Part shown: piece by piece, positions 5,305-6,209 of the stretch
Numbering within the stretch: the first letter of the stretch is position 1
Layout: every line of letters begins with the position of its first letter
DNA from: Rhodospirillales bacterium
Lineage (GTDB): Bacteria > Pseudomonadota > Alphaproteobacteria > Acetobacterales > Acetobacteraceae
Direction: 5' to 3'
DNA length: 6,209 bases
NCBI GenBank assembly: GCA_025350425.1
Contig: JANXXW010000236.1
Coordinates: 1 to 6,209 of the forward strand
The notes under the pieces: generated by a model
Told to the model about the DNA's origin: nothing
Databases searched by the model: none
The model's input: the letters and a program-made list of their open reading frames with translations, nothing else
Program-made: the position numbers and the translations under genes

Positions 5305-6090
5305 ATGGATTTTAATTTCGTCGGCAAGGGTGTGGTAATTACAGGCGCCTGCGGCATCTACGGTCGCTGGATCGCCGACGCCTTCGCCCGCGCCGGCGCA
5401 CGGCTGTGCCTGACCGACCAGGATCCCGTGGCGCTCGCTGCCCGTCTGGCCGAGGCCGGAGGTGCCGAGGGCAGCTTCGTATTCGCCGCCGACCTCATGG
5501 ACGACGCGGCCTTAAGGGGGCTGGGAGACGCGCTCGCCACGCGCTGGGGCACGCCGGATATCCTGGTGAACAACGCCGGGGTCTATCCCAGCGGCTTCCT
5601 GCTCGACATCGACGCAGCCGAGTGGGACCGCATCATGGGCATCAACGTGCGTGTGCCGTTCCTGCTGACCCAGACCGTTGCGAAGCTGATGATCGCGGCG
5701 TCACGGCGCGGGTGCATCGTCAACATCTCGTCCGGGGCCGCGCACCGCATGCGCCGCAGCGTCGTGCCGTATTGCCTGTCCAAGTCGGCGCTCGATCGAC
5801 TGACCAAGGGATACGCGCTGGAACTGGCCGAGTATGGCATACGCGTGAACGCGGTGGAGCCCGGCTTCGCGCCAGGTAGCACGTCCAGCCCGCTGACCGA
5901 GGCGCATGTCCTGAATACCAGCGCCGGCATCCCGCTCGGCCGCGTGTCCGGCCCCGACGACGCCGCTGCGGCGGTGCTGTTCCTGTGTTCGGACTCCGCC
6001 GCCTACATCACCGGCACGGCGCTCGCGGTGGATGGCGGCAACTCGATCGGTTCGCTTGCCGTGCATCAGGCGAAAAAGACGGCGCTTTGA
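5305..6090 (+). CDS. Short-chain dehydrogenase/reductase (classical SDR, SDR family oxidoreductase)
   Basis: A 261-residue NAD(P)-dependent oxidoreductase of normal classical-SDR length. The cofactor motif is TGACGIYG at 13-20 (the TGxxxGxG type). D37 at the end of the second strand (LCLTDQD) favours NAD(H) over NADP(H). NNAG is at 89-92, the structural Asn is N114, and the catalytic set is S143 (or S142) with Y156 and K160 in YCLSK. The ending GTALAVDGGNS (237-247) is typical. The substrate cannot be inferred. The frame stays open far upstream on the strand opposite PPK2, but the family alignment begins at MDFNFVGKGVVITG, and AGGAG at 5291-5295 supports this start. A GTG directly before the ATG (5302-5304) is an alternative start with better spacing and would add one residue. 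An FAD oxidoreductase gene begins 8 bp after the stop, so the two are probably one operon. Confidence 0.92.
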   Translation: MDFNFVGKGVVITGACGIYGRWIADAFARAGARLCLTDQDPVALAARLAEAGGAEGSFVFAADLMDDAALRGLGDALATRWGTPDILVNNAGVYPSGFLLDIDAAEWDRIMGINVRVPFLLTQTVAKLMIAASRRGCIVNISSGAAHRMRRSVVPYCLSKSALDRLTKGYALELAEYGIRVNAVEPGFAPGSTSSPLTEAHVLNTSAGIPLGRVSGPDDAAAAVLFLCSDSAAYITGTALAVDGGNSIGSLAVHQAKKTAL

Positions 6091-6098
6091 GCTTCAAC

Positions 6099-6209
6099 AT
6101 GTCGAACACTGAATGCCCAGCAGTGGCCGGCACCGATATGTGCGACGTGCTGGTAGTCGGCGGAGGCCCCGGCGGTTCGACCATCGCCGCCTTGCTGGCC
6201 CAGCGCGGG
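6099..6209 (+). CDS. FAD-dependent oxidoreductase (halogenase/geranylgeranyl reductase-like), N-terminus, truncated by window edge
   Basis: Only 37 codons are present. The peptide MCDVLVVGGGPGGSTIAALLAQRG (14-37) is a dinucleotide-binding Rossmann motif with GGGPGGS, in the style of group A flavin monooxygenases, flavin-dependent halogenases and geranylgeranyl reductase-like proteins. The exact family cannot be told from this much. The start is uncertain: the ATG at 6099 lacks a clear ribosome-binding site, and a second in-frame ATG at 6138 would place the protein start right at the Rossmann strand. Close spacing to the SDR gene suggests translational coupling and a shared pathway. Confidence 0.8.
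   Translation, partial: MSNTECPAVAGTDMCDVLVVGGGPGGSTIAALLAQRG

Overview
The window is GC-rich, densely coding bacterial DNA, most consistent with a proteobacterium and probably an alphaproteobacterium. That placement is an inference from the sulfide-detoxification gene types and a LytR_C-like membrane protein; there is no rRNA or other marker. Six complete protein genes and two edge-truncated ones are visible. No tRNA, rRNA, CRISPR array or intact mobile element was found.

Left part (1-2951): two divergent transcription units start from one short, strikingly AT-rich interval (about 642-759). Leftward run a stand-alone DUF442 (Blh-type sulfurtransferase/phosphatase-like) protein and a peroxiredoxin that leaves the window; their reading frames overlap by ATGA. 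Rightward run a type II sulfide:quinone oxidoreductase (SQR) and a metallo-beta-lactamase-fold persulfide dioxygenase (PDO), also overlapping by ATGA. Together they form a sulfide oxidation and detoxification locus. SQR takes electrons from sulfide into the quinone pool and yields persulfide, PDO oxidises persulfide sulfur to sulfite, the DUF442 protein probably moves sulfane sulfur, and the peroxiredoxin removes peroxide or related oxidants. The AT-rich interval holds a perfect 10-bp palindrome that reads TATAAT on both strands and an overlapping inverted repeat, so it is the natural place for a shared promoter and operator.

Middle (2952-3359): about 400 bp without a convincing gene. It begins with a strong ribosome-binding sequence just after the PDO stop that has no usable start codon, which may mark a lost or decayed third gene.

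Right-centre (3360-5235, minus strand): a class III-like polyphosphate kinase 2 (PPK2), then an unrecognised single-pass membrane protein with an acidic cytoplasmic N-terminus, a Pro/Ala-rich linker and a LytR_C-like C-terminal domain. The 97-bp gap between them carries two inverted repeats.

Right edge (5305-6209, plus strand): a classical short-chain dehydrogenase/reductase (SDR) divergent from PPK2, followed 8 bp later by the N-terminus of an FAD-dependent oxidoreductase cut by the window end. These look like the start of a separate operon. No clearly new system is evident. The best leads are the symmetric divergent promoter/operator, the split Blh arrangement, the orphan ribosome-binding site after the PDO gene, and the unassigned membrane protein.
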